From Xenorhabdus ehlersii (GTDB lineage Bacteria > Pseudomonadota > Gammaproteobacteria > Enterobacterales > Enterobacteriaceae): a stretch of DNA of 64,000 nucleotides. Positions 34,701 to 39,560 of this stretch are shown here, piece after piece (within the stretch, counting starts at the first letter, position 1; each line of letters starts with the position of its first letter). Made by a program: the position numbers and the translations under genes. The notes beneath the pieces were generated by a model, which was given only the letters and a program-made list of their open reading frames with translations, did not search any database and was not told the origin of the DNA. Location of the stretch: positions 496,001-560,000 of the forward strand of contig NZ_RAQI01000002.1 in NCBI RefSeq assembly GCF_003610465.1, read 5' to 3'.

Positions 34701-36283
34701 CCGTGGCCTTGCTGGCTCAGACAACACAAGCCGACAGGCTGTCCAATTCTGTACCTATGTCCATGTCGACAGTGATACTCGACGCTCAAGAATCACTTCT
34801 GGCGGAGCAACCAACCCATAACCCAGACATGCAGGTTCTGGGATTGATGTCACACCATCTGGCATACGTGCTTTATACCTCCGGTTCTACCGGACTGCCT
34901 AAAGGCGTGATGGTTGAGCACCGCAATGTTCTTCGCCTGATTATCAATAATGGCTTTACTGACATTGGTCCCAACGACTGTATCGCTCATTGTGCCAATA
35001 TTGCTTTTGACGCATCAACCTGGGAAATCTGGTCGGCCTTACTTAATGGCGCACGCCTGCATGTGGTTTCACAATCTGTTCTGCTTCATCCGGTGCATTT
35101 CTGCGATTCACTGATTAAGGGGGAAATCAGTGCCCTTTGGTTGACGGCCGGCTTGTTCAACGAATATCTCGATAGCCTTAAGCCCCTGTTTGGACAATTA
35201 CGCTACCTGCTTGTCGGCGGTGATGTGCTTGATCCGAGGAAGATACAGCAAGTGCAATTGGCCGGGTTCCAGCCAGCACACCTGATTAATGGATATGGCC
35301 CAACGGAAGCCACCACGTTTGCAGCAACTTATACGATTACTTCACCTGTTGATGTGACCCGCTCTATTCCTATTGGTCGCCCGATTGCCAATACCCAGAT
35401 TTATATTCTGGATATGCAGGGTCAGCCCGTTCCTTATGGTGTAGCGGGGGAAATTTATATTGCTGGTGCCGGGGTGGCTCGCGGTTACCTTAACCGTTCT
35501 GAACTCACTGCCGAACGCTTCCTCATCAATCCATTCTCCCCAGATCCAAAGGAACGCATGTACAAAACCGGCGACCTTGGTCGTTGGCTACCCGATGGCA
35601 ATATCGAATACCTCGGCCGCAATGATTTTCAGGTCAAACTGCGCGGCTTTCGTATCGAACCGGGGGAAATCGAAACCCGGCTCAGTCAATGTGGCGGGGT
35701 ACGCGAAGCGGTGGTGCTGGCGCGCGAAGACGAACCCGGCCAGAAACGGCTGGTCGCCTACCTATTACCGCAGGAAGGCGTTGAATTGATGCCTGTGGAG
35801 CTGCGCCAGCAACTGGCCCAACACCTCGCTGACTACATGCTACCCAGTGCCTTTGTCACGCTGGCATCCTTCCCCCTGACCCCCAATGGCAAACTTGACC
35901 GTCAAGCTCTGCCTGCGCCAGATCTAGCTGCCGTAGTAACCCAGAGTTATGAACCGCCACAGGGCAGAATAGAAACCGCGGTGGCGCAAATCTGGCAAGA
36001 CGTATTAGGACTGGAACGTATCAGCCGCCATGACCACTTTTTTGAACTCGGCGGTCACTCGCTAATGGTCGTCAGACTGATAACCCGCATAAAAAACAAA
36101 TTCCTGGTCAATATTCCTCTGACCTCGTTATTCACTTCGCCCACATTGATAGAGCAGGCCACTGTCATTCTCTCAGCTCAAATGAATGCGGTAGCGGAAA
36201 ACGAGCTTGAGTCAATTCAAAACGATCTTGACTCATTGTCGGCAGAAGAATTGATGGCAATTTTAGGCAGGGACAGTAAATAA
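13511..36283 (+). CDS. xabA: Seven-module NRPS, XabA-like (xenoamicin-type)
   Basis: A 7590-residue nonribosomal peptide synthetase: starter C-A-T, C-A-T, C/E-A-T, C-A-T, C/E-A-T, C-A-T, C/E-A-T. The starter C domain has HHLIGDG near residue 156 and probably attaches a short acyl group to the first residue. All seven A domains keep YTSGSTGxPKG and NGKL, and all T domains have GGHSL. Ordinary C domains have HHIIxDGWS; dual C/E domains have HHLxxxxGD and HHLVSDH. Residues predicted from pocket codes are Pro, Ala, Val-type, Leu-like, Ile/Val, Thr and Val-type. The C-terminus (DSLSAEELMAIL) looks like a docking tail. It overlaps xabB by one base (TAATG). CAGGAG precedes the ATG. From memory, the three-synthetase plus decarboxylase layout is that of xabABCD; not checked by search. 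Confidence 0.85.
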   Translation: MSISCNNINNENPLSLENASASPSYKVPLSSPQQVVWLDQFFRPHSICYNLGSVILVEGKLDKALLVRAVEAVVYRHDALRLRLVKTQELPLQTLTDTLPVSVTIHDFSDHDNAEEQAEQYIRTAFMRPFDLYNELWRFELIRVSDNRWYWHFCCHHLIGDGITLGLIPEEIANTYTRLIRGEKFTETAPSYLDFINEDRTYLNSQRYLQDQQFWSERYKNLPPALIQPSTLEQTTDNEHAEPLIWSLDNTLFQRIEDTVAAHGLSVLHFMYAALACYFSRTAYSLTNRTEDEDIVIGIPVHNRKNSKQRHTVGMFSSVIPVGITVSPHDTFLDVMGKTAAELRRCYKRQRLPIAEINRLIQIQQKTGRAQLFDIMLSFERIDVNADIPDATLKYCQIQRGAPFPLVIAVHQYAFANSEDAYKPITFEFNFSPNYLSRAEVVALQSRLMMLIEAALTSPKTQIRNLPLLPLAEQQQLLVDFNATQMDFPPDTLVHSQFEALAEQQPNAPAVIFEEQTIRYGELNRRANQLAHYLMALGVRPDKRVAICVERSLEMVVGLLAILKAGGAYVPLDPAYPTERLTYMLRDAAPVALLTQTTLADALNNTDSTAETDYLTILLDAQTASLAEQPTHNPDTQAQGLTPHHLAYVIYTSGSTGLPKGVEMPLAALSNLLQWHRHLPAPPAGTGKTLQFAALGFDVAFQEIFTTLCEGGCLVLINETLRQAPQQLLRLIQQQQIDRIFLPYIALQHLAEAANYSGEDFSCLAHIITAGEQLRITPAIQRFLQRTNNCRLHNHYGPTESHVATAYQLGKEMAQWPTLPPIGRPIANNRIYLLDGNGQPVPVGVTGEIYIAGAGIARGYLNRPELTAERFLVDPFSPNPDDRMYKTGDLGRWRPDGNIDYLGRNDFQVKLRGFRIELGEIETQLMQCHGVREAVVIAREDEPGQKRLVAYLRPRAGAKLVPAELRQQLARHLADYMLPTAFVMLETFPLTPNGKLNRQALPAPDDSAVVTRSYEAPVGDIETALAQIWQGLLGLARVGRHDHFFELGGHSLLAVQLVARIRQVLARELPLQTLFAQPILMGLAQTLTGAATITQTVIPLADRSQPLPLSFAQQRLWFLGQLDPAASQAYHLPAVLRLAGSLNRHALIMALDRLVARHESLRTRFVLVEGQPSQQIDPADIGFSLSCQDLRQLDPALHIDRITEFATLEAQTPFDFAQGPLIRGQLLQLADKEHVLLLTQHHIITDGWSIGVLVRELDVFYHAVLYDHNDPLPPLPIQYADYAVWQRDWLQAEMFTAQRNFWLNQLENAPALLSLPTDHPRPAVQTYVGRQVPFHLDTSVLNSLKELGQRHNSTLFMTLLAGWSIVLARLSGQDDIVIGTPVANRPNRELEALMGFFVNTLALRVKFNDELSVADLLTQVREQALATYAHQDLPFEQVVEALQPERNLSHSPIFQVMLALDNTPVQSQTLSSLQISRIELATHSAHFDLMLLLTETDTGLVGGLEYASDLFDAETVERMVGYLQRVLAAMVTDATQVIANLPMLSASEQQQLLVDFNATQADFPQDALIHQLFEEQVINSPTATAVVCGDQTLSYDELNRQANRLAHHLIALGVRPDDRVAICVERSPGMMVGLLGILKAGGAYVPFDPAYPTERLMHMLADSAPIVILTQTKLADKLAGTIPTVLLDNVLSTQKPFLPAHNPDAQALGLTSRHLAYVIYTSGSTGLPKGVAIEHRNTVNFLTWAQHTFSQEELAHTLFATSLNFDLSVYECFAPLLLGGTVHLITDILSLIHTSSANPKPLVSLINTVPSAISHLMETNALPANIRTINLAGERVRPHIVEHLFAHSGVQNVCNLYGPSETTTYSTWTRMNRTTGFNSHIGRPIANTQIYILDPHGQPVPLGVVGEIHIAGAGVARGYLNRPELTAERFLSDPFSSDPNARMYKTGDLGRWLPDGTIDYLGRNDFQVKLRGFRIELGEIEAQLMQCYGVQEAVVIARENIDTPDGNMGEQKRLVAYLRPQNGIGLVPAELRQQLAQHLAEYMLPSAFVVLDTFPLTANGKLDRQALPAPDAFSVIARGYEAPHGEVEIVLAQIWQDLLGLEQVGRHDHFFELGGHSLMIVSLIERLYSLGWQLDVRSVFSAPVLTEMAPAIKGDIDAFVVPPNCIPTDCTTITPDMLPLVSLTQTEIDAIVEATPGGVSNIQDIYPLAPLQEGILFHHLRQSQGDTYLLQTLIAFETRERLDTFLSAFQQIIDRHDILRTAACWQGLIRPVQVVWRQAPLCINVFTPGTTDNVLSQLREHTNPRRHRLDLSRAPLFAADIAHDPTRDEWLLSLRFHHLVSDHMTLELIFAEIAQIQQGHADTLPATLPYRNFIARTLSVPGTEHEDYFRSQLADIDTPTTPFGVLSMQDDNEPIVEAHLSLDPTLAEAIRTQARRLGVSSGVLFHVAWAQVLAQTSGRDDVVFGSVLSGRLQGGAGASRILGMFINTLPIRIPLADHHVQEVVQLTYHNLTALLEHEQAPLALAQRCSGVAQSIPLFSTILNYRHSQITEGDEANVIEIPQIDMRIVAIEERTNYPITLSVDDMGIGFRLTAQTVASIDPTRIITYLATAISGLVDALAHKPQRLIQDLSILPATEQQQLLVDFNATQVDFPQNALIHQLFETQVKHHPDATAVVFAEQSLSYDELNRRANQLAHYLIALGVCPDDRIAICAERSLETVVGLLAILKAGGAYVPLDPGYPTERLVYMLEDAEPVVLLTQTAQVSRLNNLIPTVLLDTQEPFWAAQPTHNPNTQTRGLTSQNLAYVIYTSGSTGQPKGVMVEHRNVLRLIANSGFADIDPNDCVAHCANIAFDASTWEIWSALLNGASLHVVRQSVLLDPAHFCDSLIKGRVTALWLTVGLFNEYLDSLKPLFGQLRYLLIGGDVLDPKKIQQVQLAESQPVHLINCYGPTETTTFATTYAMISPIDVTRSIPIGRPIANTLIYILDPHGQPVPHGVMGEIYIAGAGVARGYLNRPELTAERFLTESFTSASNARMYKTGDLGRWLPDGNIEYLGRNDFQVKLRGFRIELGEIEARLTQCDGVREAVVIAREDESGQRRLVAYLLPQEGIELEPAALRQQLAQHLAEYMLPSAFVTLESFPLTPNGKLNRQALPAPHLSAVVARGDEAPIGEIEILLAQIWQDLLGLEQVGRYDHFFELGGHSLLAVQLIAHVRQDLARDLSLQQLFDQPILMDLAQTLTGVSATTQMMIPVTDRNQPLSLSFAQQRLWFLSQIDQAASLAYHIPLALRLIGQLNRPALTRAFDQLIARHESLRTRFVLVSGQPYQHIEPTGINFALSYQDLRSLAPETHSDHIADLTALEAQTPFDFTQGPLIRGHLLQLANEEHVLLFTQHHIISDGWSIGVLMHELSILYRIILDSQDIALPPLPIQYADYAVWQRHWLQEAALTAQRDFWRTQLEDAPVLLTLPTDRPRPTIQTFVGGRVPVHVDAGLLASLKRLGQRHNTTLFMTVLSAWGIVLSRLSGLDDIVIGTPVANRPHHELEGLIGFFVNTLALRVTLNDSATVTELLSQVRERALAAYAHQDLPFEQVVEALQPERNLSYSPIFQVMLALNNTPAQALAFPDIQCIPIEQTHPSAHFDLTLSLTETGAGLVGDLAYAADLFDATTIERMVGYLTNVLTAMAADETQHITTLPMLSASERQQLLVDFNATQADFPQNALIHQLFEAQAAQHPDTLAAICEDQTLSYGELNRRANRLAHDLITLGVRPDDRVALYAERSLEMVIGLLAILKAGGAYVPLDPIYPTERLVYMVEDAAPVALLTQTVLARSEWLAQFNTLPTILLDSHESCLATQPSDNPDAQVLGLASHHLAYVIYTSGSTGQPKGVMIEHHSLCNLIITQQHALALTPDSHVLQFASNSFDASIWECCMALVTGARLYLAKRANLLPGAVLSGYLADHSISHVLLSPTALAAMDALPDTLQTLLVGGEACPSTLVKRWSPGRQMLNAYGPTEITVCATLYSCSCAEDNSADNPPPIGRPIANTQIYILDPHYQPVPLGVMGEIYIAGTGVARGYLNRAELTTERFLVDPFSSNPNARMYKTGDLGRWLSNGNIEYLGRNDFQIKLRGFRIELGEIETRLRQCHGVREAVVLARKDETNQKRLVAYLLPQANIKLVPAELRQQLAQHLADYMLPSAFVTLTTFPLTPNGKLDHQALPEPDSSSIVMRSHESPTGEAENALAQIWQELLGLQQVSRHDHFFELGGHSLMIVSLIEELRKLGWQLDVRSVFAAPILTDMAQALQRGANTFIVPPNLIPEGCTAITPDMLPLVSLSQAEIDAIVDTVSGGMRNVQDIYPLSPLQEGILFHHLLQVQGDTYLLQIILAFDTRKRLDAFLGALQQVIDRHDILRTAVYWQDLAQSVQVVWRQAPLTVNVFTPASTDDIPAQLLAHTDPLQHRIDLTQAPLFTADIALDPAKNEWLLALRFHHLVSDHMTLDLIFAEITQILRGNAEALPTTLPYRNFIAQILNVPNSVHEDYFREQLADIDEPTAPFGVLTIPKNTPNDAKSVSVAKSRLLLAPELAEAIRVQSRRLGVSPGVLFHVAWAQVLAHTSGRNDVVFGSVLLGRLQGGAGADRILGMFINTLPLRISLGGRTVEESVQETYQHLTALLEHEQAPLALAQRYSGVAHPMPLFTTLLNYRHSQADRDDTIDTIWTEMRLVAAEEQTNYPITLSVDDLGDNFQLTALTVTDIAPERINTYLTTAISGLIDALVHHPQQEIRDIPILPAAERQQLLVDFNATQADFPQDALIHQLVEVQALQRPHATAVIYEGQTLSYEALNQYANRLAHHLIALGVRPDDRIAICIERSLEMVVGLLAILKAGGAYVPLNPAYPTERLAYMLQDAAPVVLLTRTTQLNTLPDTVPTVLLDPLFDRQQPIWATQPADNPDVQAQGLTSRHLAYVIYTSGSTGQPKGVMVEHRNVVSLIINNGFADIGPDDCIAHCANVSFDAATWEVWAGLIHGARILLIPEKTLLQPTLFGQCLSSEGVSALFLTTALFNQYANLIGPALSGLRYVLFGGELADTRPAIHLRTAYPPKHLLHVYGPTETTTFATAYEIPAMADQHVDGKIPVGHPIANTQIYILDTQGQPVPVGVAGEIHIAGDGVARGYLNRPELTAERFLADPFSSEPHARLYKTGDLGRWRSDGNIDYLGRNDFQVKLRGFRIELGEIEAKLSQCDGVREAVVLAREDAPGQKRLVAYLLPQEGAELVPAELRQQLSLHLADYMLPGAFITLNAFPLTPNGKLDRLALPAPDLAAVVVRDYAPPVGETEITLAEIWQDLLGLEHVGRYDHFFELGGHSLLAVQLAARIRQQLARELPLQQLFDQPLLIDLALALTDTAIISQVHIPVADRSQPLPLSFAQQRLWFLAQLDPAASLAYHIPMALRLTGQLHRPALTRALDHLVARHESLRTRFVLVSGQPCQHIDPADIGFALSYQDLRPLTPDARSNRIAELTDHEAQTPFDFIQGPLLRGHLLQLTDDEQHLLLTQHHIISDGWSIGVLLHELSILYRAILDGQDAPLPPLPIQYADYAVWQRGRLQEATLTAQRDFWCARLAGAPALLTLPTDRPRPAVQSYVGSRIPVHIDAALLASLKELGQRHNTTLFMTVLSAWSIVLTRLSGQEDIVIGTPVANRPHHELEGLIGFFVNTLALRITLDNSTCVADLLAQVREHAFSAYAHQDLPFEQVVEALQPQRSLSYSPIFQVMLALNNTPQHLSLQEPALPDLQLSLVEQAHHSAHFDLTLSLTETEAGLVGELAYATDLFDATTIERMVGYLTNVLTAMVTDETQRIVTLPMLSASERQQLLTGFNAARTDFPQAALIHSLFEVQATQHPEAIAAVFGEQTISYGELNRRANQLAHYLITLGVRPDDRIAICVERSLEMVIGLLAILKAGGAYVPLDPVYPAERLAYILEDAAPVALLTQTTLCDKLNSPLPVVLLDNPEPGRATQPTDNPNVQALGLTSRHLAYVIYTSGSTGTPKGVMVEHANVTRLLAATQARFQFDDQDVWTLFHSFAFDFSVWELWGALAYGGRLVIISAECARSPQLFYSLLCREHVTILNQTPSAFRQLISAQDTTAHTLRCIIFGGEALELYTLAPWVERNPTAQTRLVNMYGITEITVHATYRELTEADIHSRQGSLIGQPLADLRIYILDAYGHPVPLGVAGEIYIAGAGVARGYLNRAELTAERFLTDPFYPDSAARLYKTGDLGRWLPDGNIEYLGRNDFQVKLRGFRIELGEIEAQLTQCDGVREAVVLAREDEPGQKRLIAYLLPQAGIELVPAELRQQLAQHLADYMLPSAFVTLDTFPLTPNGKLNRQALPAPDLSAVATRSYVPPVGETEIALAQIWQKLLGLKQVSRHDHFFELGGHSLMIVSLIEELRNLGWQLDVRSVFVAPILVAMAQAIQREVSPFVVPPNRIPKDCMAIIPDMLPLVSLSQAEIDTLVEKIPGGASQVQDIYPLAPLQEGILFHHLLQTQGDNYLLQSLLAFDTRDRLNAFLTALQQVIDRHDILRTAVYWQELAQPVQVVWRQAPLTVNVFNPITVDDNVVAQLRSHTDPRRHRIDLNRAPLFTADIAHDPAQDEWLLALRFHHLVSDHLTLALIFAEIALILQGKTERLPAVLPYRNFIAQILATPTADHEAYFRTQLADIDEPTAPFGVLKVHPDNDRVTEARLPIAPDLAKAIRTQARRFGVSPGVLFHVAWAQVLAQTSGRDDVVFGSVLLGRLQGGAGAERVLGMFINTLPMRVSLTNYTVQEVVRNTHHGLMMLLEHEQAPLALAQRCSGMPQSIPLFSTLLNYRHGQSSETEAVDTIWSGIRTLAAEERTNYPITLSVDDLGASFQLIAQTAADIDPTRITHYLVTAISGLIDALVDDPQRLVQDISILPATERQQLLVDVNATQTDFPQDKLIHQLFETQVVHHPDTIAVVFEGQTLSYGELNCRANQLAHHLISLGVHPDDRVAICIERSLDLIVGLLAILKAGGAYVPLDPTYPTERLAYILEDSEPVALLAQTTQADRLSNSVPMSMSTVILDAQESLLAEQPTHNPDMQVLGLMSHHLAYVLYTSGSTGLPKGVMVEHRNVLRLIINNGFTDIGPNDCIAHCANIAFDASTWEIWSALLNGARLHVVSQSVLLHPVHFCDSLIKGEISALWLTAGLFNEYLDSLKPLFGQLRYLLVGGDVLDPRKIQQVQLAGFQPAHLINGYGPTEATTFAATYTITSPVDVTRSIPIGRPIANTQIYILDMQGQPVPYGVAGEIYIAGAGVARGYLNRSELTAERFLINPFSPDPKERMYKTGDLGRWLPDGNIEYLGRNDFQVKLRGFRIEPGEIETRLSQCGGVREAVVLAREDEPGQKRLVAYLLPQEGVELMPVELRQQLAQHLADYMLPSAFVTLASFPLTPNGKLDRQALPAPDLAAVVTQSYEPPQGRIETAVAQIWQDVLGLERISRHDHFFELGGHSLMVVRLITRIKNKFLVNIPLTSLFTSPTLIEQATVILSAQMNAVAENELESIQNDLDSLSAEELMAILGRDSK
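15000..17281 (+). repeat. Near-identical 2.3 kb tract, copy 1 (in xabA modules 1-2)
   Basis: From about 15000 the sequence matches 50965-53246 at a constant offset of 35965 bases. The Pro A-domain part (about 1.6 kb) shows a single base difference that I could find (around 16206), and the T and early C2 parts show only a few, mostly silent, differences; a divergent patch lies near 17118-17170. Sequence on either side diverges sharply, as expected for gene conversion or recent duplication. Confidence 0.9.
16780..19960 (+). other. NRPS module 2: C-A(Ala)-T
   Basis: The pocket read by alignment to GrsA is DLYNNALTYK, one change from the Ala code DLFNNALTYK that I recall from microcystin synthetase. 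The T domain is of the LMIVSL...DVRSVF type that precedes dual C/E domains, so the Ala should be epimerised to D by module 3. Confidence 0.6.
19960..23235 (+). other. NRPS module 3: dual C/E-A(Val type)-T
   Basis: The C domain has FHHLRQSQGD and RFHHLVSDHMT, the dual condensation/epimerisation pattern. The A pocket reads DAWWLGCTFK; it shares W278, G301, T330 and F331 with Val codes such as DAFWIGGTFK. Cys replaces the Gly seen at position 322 in the sister modules 7, 8, 9 and 13, which may alter selectivity. Confidence 0.5.
23240..26415 (+). other. NRPS module 4: C-A(hydrophobic, Leu-like)-T
   Basis: The pocket reads DAWLLGAVCK, nearest to the Leu code DAWLYGAVMK that I recall; Phe or another large hydrophobic residue is possible. 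The T domain is of the type preceding dual C/E domains, so a D residue is expected. Confidence 0.4.
26415..29700 (+). other. NRPS module 5: dual C/E-A(Ile/Val)-T
   Basis: The C domain has FHHLLQVQGD and HHLVSDH, so it should epimerise residue 4. The pocket reads DAWFLGVTFK, close to Ile codes (DAFFYGITFK). The A domain core (FDAATWEVWAGLIHGA) is distinct from the Val-type group in this cluster. Confidence 0.45.
29700..32910 (+). other. NRPS module 6: C-A(Thr)-T
   Basis: The pocket reads DFWNIGMVHK, exactly the canonical threonine code. The next module begins with a dual C/E domain, so D-allo-Thr is expected. This is the only hydroxylated residue predicted in the chain, making its side chain the obvious nucleophile for a depsipeptide ester. 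Confidence 0.75.
32910..36283 (+). other. NRPS module 7: dual C/E-A(Val type)-T and docking tail
   Basis: The C domain has FHHLLQTQGD and HHLVSDHLT. The A pocket is DAWWLGGTFK (Val type). The T domain (GGHSLMVVRLITRIKNKFLV) differs from all others in xabA and resembles T9 at the end of xabB, as expected for T domains that must pass the chain to a separate protein. Confidence 0.5.
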
Positions 36284-39200
36284 TGACAAAGTTCAATATG
36301 AATATTAATGACTTAAAACGTGCGGTGCTGGAGAAAAGACTTGAAGAACAACTGAAAACCCGCGGGGATCAGCAGCAACCGGCATTCATCAAACCTGCGG
36401 ACAGACATCAGCCTCTGCCTCTTTCTTTTGCCCAGCAGCGGTTGTGGTTTATCAGCCAGCTCGATCCGGCGGCCAGCCAGGCTTATCATTTGCCAGTGAC
36501 ATTACGCCTCACTGGTCAACTCGACTGCCAGGCGCTGAAAACATCACTTGACCGCCTGATTGCCCGCCATGAAAGTCTGCGTACTCGTTTTGTCCTGATA
36601 GAAGGCCAACCCTGCCAGCATATCGATCCGGCTGATATCGGTTTTGCTCTGTCCTGCCACGACCTGCGCCCGCTCGATCCCGCCTTGCGTACCCAGCGTG
36701 TTGCCGAACTCGCTGATATCGAGGCGCAGGCGGCCTTTGATTTTGCCCAGGGACCGTTAATCCGTGGTCAATTGCTGCAACTGGCAGACGACGAGCATGT
36801 GCTGTTGCTGACCCTGCATCACATTATCACTGACGGCTGGTCCGTCGGTGTGCTGGTGCAAGAACTGGGCACCTTTTACCGCACGGCCCTTGACGGTCAT
36901 CATGGTGATCCTTTGCCCCCCCTGCCAATTCAATATGCTGATTATGCGGTCTGGCAACAGGAGCAACTACAAGGCACGGCCTTCACTGCTCAACGTGATT
37001 TCTGGTGTGCTCAGCTGGCTGACGCGCCCGCCTTACTCACCCTGCCTACCGACCGGCCTCGCCCAGCGGTACAAACCTATGCGGGTAACCGCGTGCCTGT
37101 GCACGTTGATGCGGATTTATTGGCTTCACTTAAAGTGCTTGGACAACGTCACAACACCACGTTGTTTATGACCGTGCTCAGTGCCTGGAGTCTGGTATTG
37201 GCCCGGCTCAGTGGACAGGACGAGATCGTTATCGGCATCCCTGTCGCTAACCGCCCACAGCATGAACTGGAAGGGCTGATAGGTTTCTTTGTTAATACGC
37301 TGGCTTTGCGCGTTACCTTCCATGATGGATTCAATGTGGCCGATCTGCTTGCTCAGGTTCGGGAGCGGGCACTGGCCGCCTATGCCCATCAGGATCTGCC
37401 CTTCGAGCAGGTAGTGGAAGCACTCCAGCCCGAACGCAGTTTAAGCTACAATCCCCTCTTTCAGGTGATGCTGGCTTTAAACAACACCCCAACCCAAGCG
37501 TTGGCGCTACCGGGTTTGCAACTGATGACGATTGCTCAGGATCATCGTAATGCTCATTTTGACTTAACCTTATCACTGAGTGAAACCGAGACTGACCTGA
37601 TCGGTGAATTGGAATACGCCACCGATTTATTCGACACCGCCACCGTTGAACGGATGGTGGGCTATTTAACCCATGTGCTGACCGCCATGGTGACGGATGA
37701 AACCCAGCGGATTACCACTTTGCCCATGTTGCCCGCATCAGAACGGCAACAACTGCTGGTGGACTTCAATGCCACTCAGGCAGATTTCCCGCAAGACGCG
37801 TTGATCCACCAACTATTTGAAGCGCAGGCAGCACAGCATCCCGATACCCTTGCTGTCGTCTATGAAGATCAACTCCTGAGCTACGGTGAGTTAAACCAGC
37901 GCGCTAATCAGCTGGCCCACTATCTGATTACTTTAGGCGTACATCAGGATGATCGGGTAGCGATTTGTGCTGAACGCAGTCTGGACACCATCGTGGGTTT
38001 ACTCGGTATTCTTAAGGCCGGTGGGGCCTATGTCCCGCTCGATCCGGCCTACCCCGCCGAGCGGCTGGCCTATATGCTGGAAGATGCCACCCCAGTGATA
38101 TTACTGACCCAGACAGCACAATTCGACAGACTGTACGACAGCGTCCCTGCAACGGTGCCTGTCATCGTGCTTGATGCCCAGAAAACGTTACTGGAAATAC
38201 AACCGACTCACAATCCGCGAGCCCATTCATTGGGGCTAACATCACGCCATCTGGCTTATGTGATTTATACCTCTGGTTCAACAAGTCAACCCAAAGGTGT
38301 GATGGTCGAGCACCGCAGTGTCAACCGGTTGGTTATCAACAGTGCTTATGCAGATATCGGTACCCACGACTGTGTTGCCCATTGTGCCAATATCGCTTTT
38401 GATGCCTCGACCTGGGAAATCTGGTCTGCCCTGCTCAATGGGGCACGCCTGCATGTCGTTCCGCAATCCGTGCTGCTCAATCCGACACATTTCTGCAACA
38501 CTCTGATTAAGGGAGGCGTCACCGCCCTCTGGTTAACGGTGGGCTTGTTCAACGAATATCTCGATAGCCTCAGGCCCCTGTTTGGACAATTACGCTACCT
38601 GCTTACCGGTGGCGATGTGCTCGATCCGAGGAAGATACAACAGGTAAAATTGACTGAGTCCCAACCCGCCCACCTGATAAATGGGTATGGTCCAACGGAA
38701 ACCACGACATTTGCTACCACCTACGAGATTACGTCTCCCATTGATGTAACCCGTTCTATTCCTGTCGGCTGTCCGATTGCCAATACCCGAATTTATATTC
38801 TGGATGCACAGGGTCAGCCTGTTCCCGTCGGTGTGGCGGGGGAAATTTATATCGGCGGTATTGGTGTCGCCCGTGGTTATCTGAATCGCCCTGAACTGAC
38901 CACCGAGCGCTTTCTTGCTGATCCGTTTGCGTTGGAACCGGACGCCCGTATGTACAAGACCGGTGACCTTGCCCGCTGGCTGCCCGATGGCAATATTGAA
39001 TACCTTGGCCGCAATGACTTTCAGGTCAAGTTGCGGGGTTTCCGCATTGAACTGGGGGAAATAGAAATCCAGCTCAGACAATGTCACGGTGTGCGCGAAG
39101 CCGTGGTATTGGCCCGCGAAGATGAGCCAGGCCAGAAGCGTCTGGTGGCCTATTTGTTGCCCCAAACGGGTATCGAATTGGTGCCCTCTGACCTGCGTCA

Positions 39201-39560
39201 TCAGCTTAGCCAATATCTCACTGAATATATGTTGCCCAGTGCCTTTGTGATATTAGACGCTTTCCCGCTTACCCCTAACGGTAAACTCGATCGTCAGGCC
39301 CTGCCTGCCCCGGATTTATCGGCGGTTGTGACCCGCAGCTATGCAGCGCCCGTCGGTGAGAGAGAAATCGCTCTGGTACAAATTTGGCAAAAACTCCTGG
39401 GGTTGAAACAAATCAGCCGCCATGACCATTTCTTTGAACTCGGCGGCCATTCACTGATGATTGTCAGTCTGATCGAAGAGCTGCGTAGTATCGGCTGGAA
39501 ACTCGAAGTTCGCAGTGTGTTCGCCTCACCTGTCCTCGCCGATATGGCTCAGGCTATCCA
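36283..39560 (+). other. NRPS module 8: C-A(Val type)-T, altered P-loop motif
   Basis: The pocket is DAWWLGGTFK. The A3 motif reads TSGSTSQPKG (DNA around 38275-38295), Gly to Ser, unlike all 12 other A domains here. The T domain is of the pre-C/E type. Confidence 0.55.
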
